The notes beneath the pieces were generated by a model that was not told the origin of the DNA, did no database searches, and saw only the letters and a program-made list of their open reading frames with translations. A stretch of DNA of 22,207 nucleotides from a virus: positions 1 to 22,207 of IMG/VR virus record IMGVR_UViG_3300020222_000193, one strand, 5' to 3'. A program made the translations under genes and the position numbers. Positions within the stretch are counted from its first letter, which is position 1. Each line of letters starts with the position of its first letter. This document shows positions 21,002-22,207 of this stretch, piece after piece.

Positions 21002-21287
21002 GAAGCGCACGAGGCGGGAACTCATCGCGGAATGGCGGGAAAAGAATCTCCAAGAACTTGATGAAAACTTGAGGGTCTGGAAGTCCATCCGGGACGACCC
21101 CGAATCGTCCGACAAGGACCGCATCGAGGCCGCCAAAAGCATCGCCCGGCAGATGGGGGCGTTGTCCCCCGACCGGGAATCGGCGGCCAAGGGGGGCAAG
21201 GCCCAGACGTTTGACGTCCCCGAAAAGCCCGCCCTGAGGCCCGACCACGCCTCGGAAATAGACGAACTCCTGCGTTCAATTAAATGA
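20991..21287 (+). CDS. Candidate terminase small subunit, 98 aa
   Basis: ATG 20991 lies inside the previous gene's end, with GGGAG at about 20970. The protein is helical and charged (RRELIAEWREKNLQELDENL). Residues 40-60 (SSDKDRIEAAKSIARQMGAL) match a pattern common to short phage TerS proteins, in which a helix recognises packaging DNA and forms an oligomeric ring. The C-terminal part (PDHASEIDELLRSIK) could be the TerL-contacting tail. Its stop overlaps TerL's start (ATGA), the classic TerS-TerL layout. Identification rests mostly on position and the central helix pattern. Confidence 0.65.
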   Translation: MSLEKRTRRELIAEWREKNLQELDENLRVWKSIRDDPESSDKDRIEAAKSIARQMGALSPDRESAAKGGKAQTFDVPEKPALRPDHASEIDELLRSIK

Positions 21288-22207
21288 ATTTCGACAGACA
21301 AGCCATCCTTCGGGAATGGTACCGCCGCCTCCCGGAGAGCGACCGGGCGGAGTGGCTGGCCCACCGGAGGGCCTGCGACAAGCGGCTTTTCTTTTTCATC
21401 AAGGAAGTCGGCGGGTATTCCCCCAAAAGCGGCGGGGACATCATCCCCGAAATCCACGGACCCATCTGCGACTCGTGGCAAGACCCCAGGGTTTTGCGGC
21501 AATTCGTCTTCATGCCGCGATTCTGGAGAAAGACGACCTGCCTGACCATCTGGGGGAACCTCTGGGAGTATCTGCGGAACCCCGAGGTCCGCATTTTGAT
21601 CCCGTCCGAAAAACAGGACACGGCGGCCAAGTGGGTCCTGCAAATCGGAAACCAGGTTCTGCGGAACGCCCGGCTCCGCTGGCTCTACCCGGAACTCCAG
21701 CTTGTGGACGATTCATGGACGAAAACCCATCGCTGGTCAAGCCTGTACCTGGAGTTTCCCCGCGTGGGAATCTACCCGGAGGCGACAATCGAGTGCGTCG
21801 GCATCCGGGGGGCCTCGCAGGGCGGCCACTACGACATCATCTCCCCGGACGACTTGGTCGGCGAGAAGGGCATGGAGTCCGAGCTTGTCCGCCAAGACGC
21901 CGTCCGCTGGTTCAACAACATCGAGGAGCTTTTGATCCAGCCGTCGATGAACGCGGCCGACCCAAGCCGGATACACGGCACGGGGACCCATTGGAGTCCG
22001 GGGGACTTCGGGGAATACGTCCAAGAAAACTACGAGGAATACGTTTGGCACATTGTTCCGTGCCGAAAGACCATCGTCACCGGAAAAAAGCCCCACGTCG
22101 TCTATTTGAACAACCCGAATGTCGGCGAGGGGGAGTCGAATTTCCCGGCCGGGGGGACGACGGAACACTACGTCGCGATGGCGGCCAATCCGAACAAGGA
22201 AGTCGAG
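21284..22207 (+). CDS. Terminase large subunit, N-terminal ATPase part (cut by window edge)
   Basis: The frame is open from ATG 21284 to the right edge (308 residues), with no stop. It overlaps the small terminase stop (ATGA). The ATPase motifs of DNA-packaging motors are visible: a P-loop at residues 77-85 (MPRFWRKTT, with the Lys-Thr-Thr of Walker A), a Walker B at 183-190 (YDIISPDD), and the coupling motif GTGTHW at 232-237 followed by SPGDFGEYV. The RNase H-like nuclease domain should follow outside the window. The protein drives DNA translocation into the head at the portal. The P-loop lacks the usual Gly residues. Confidence in the family is high. Confidence 0.9.
   Translation, partial: MNFDRQAILREWYRRLPESDRAEWLAHRRACDKRLFFFIKEVGGYSPKSGGDIIPEIHGPICDSWQDPRVLRQFVFMPRFWRKTTCLTIWGNLWEYLRNPEVRILIPSEKQDTAAKWVLQIGNQVLRNARLRWLYPELQLVDDSWTKTHRWSSLYLEFPRVGIYPEATIECVGIRGASQGGHYDIISPDDLVGEKGMESELVRQDAVRWFNNIEELLIQPSMNAADPSRIHGTGTHWSPGDFGEYVQENYEEYVWHIVPCRKTIVTGKKPHVVYLNNPNVGEGESNFPAGGTTEHYVAMAANPNKEVE

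Overview
This window is a stretch of a tailed-phage genome, apparently from a podovirus-like lytic phage with a high-GC genome (roughly 60% GC by eye). All 23 protein genes I can support lie on the plus strand. They are packed almost without gaps, and at least ten junctions are start/stop overlaps (ATGA, TAATG or TGATG). No tRNA, rRNA, CRISPR array, insertion sequence, convincing promoter or terminator is visible, and no stretch above 300 bases lacks a gene. The host cannot be named. A Gram-negative host is likely but inferred, from a heptosyltransferase-like (GT9) domain, a spanin-like protein and the podovirus tail genes.

Layout. (1) Positions 2-1530: the tail end of an unidentified probable virion gene, a 152-aa unknown, a 56-aa charged protein, a small two-helix membrane protein, and a protein whose zinc-ribbon-like ends are separated by a structural-type insertion. 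(2) 1527-1808: a phage GroES-like co-chaperonin. (3) 1809-5225: head-to-tail adaptor, two small proteins, a tail nozzle (tail tube B-like) protein, and a fibronectin III protein with three exact 20-residue repeats. (4) 5225-8110: a 961-aa tail fibre/spike with a collagen-like Gly-X-Ser stretch and two right-handed beta-helix modules. (5) 8110-10769: a glycosyltransferase/methyltransferase/glycosyltransferase fusion followed by a separate gene that looks like the C-terminal half of a GT9 enzyme. (6) 10741-11160: an M15 zinc peptidase (lysin), followed by a GNAT-like gene. (7) 11633-19857: a block of internal/ejection-type proteins ending in a 1699-aa multidomain protein. (8) 19854-21001: spanin-like and single-helix membrane proteins and a small unknown. 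(9) 20991-22207: candidate small terminase and the N-terminal ATPase half of the large terminase, cut by the window edge.

The order adaptor, nozzle, internal proteins, lysis genes, TerS, TerL resembles the late region of T7-like phages. The adaptor and nozzle look more like the shorter versions of SU10/P22-type podoviruses, and the co-chaperonin and sugar-modifying genes are extra cargo. The most interesting hypothesis is that the Gly-X-Ser collagen-like segment of the fibre is modified by the translationally coupled glycosyltransferase/methyltransferase next to it. The alternative is that those enzymes alter the host surface. The sequence alone cannot decide between them.
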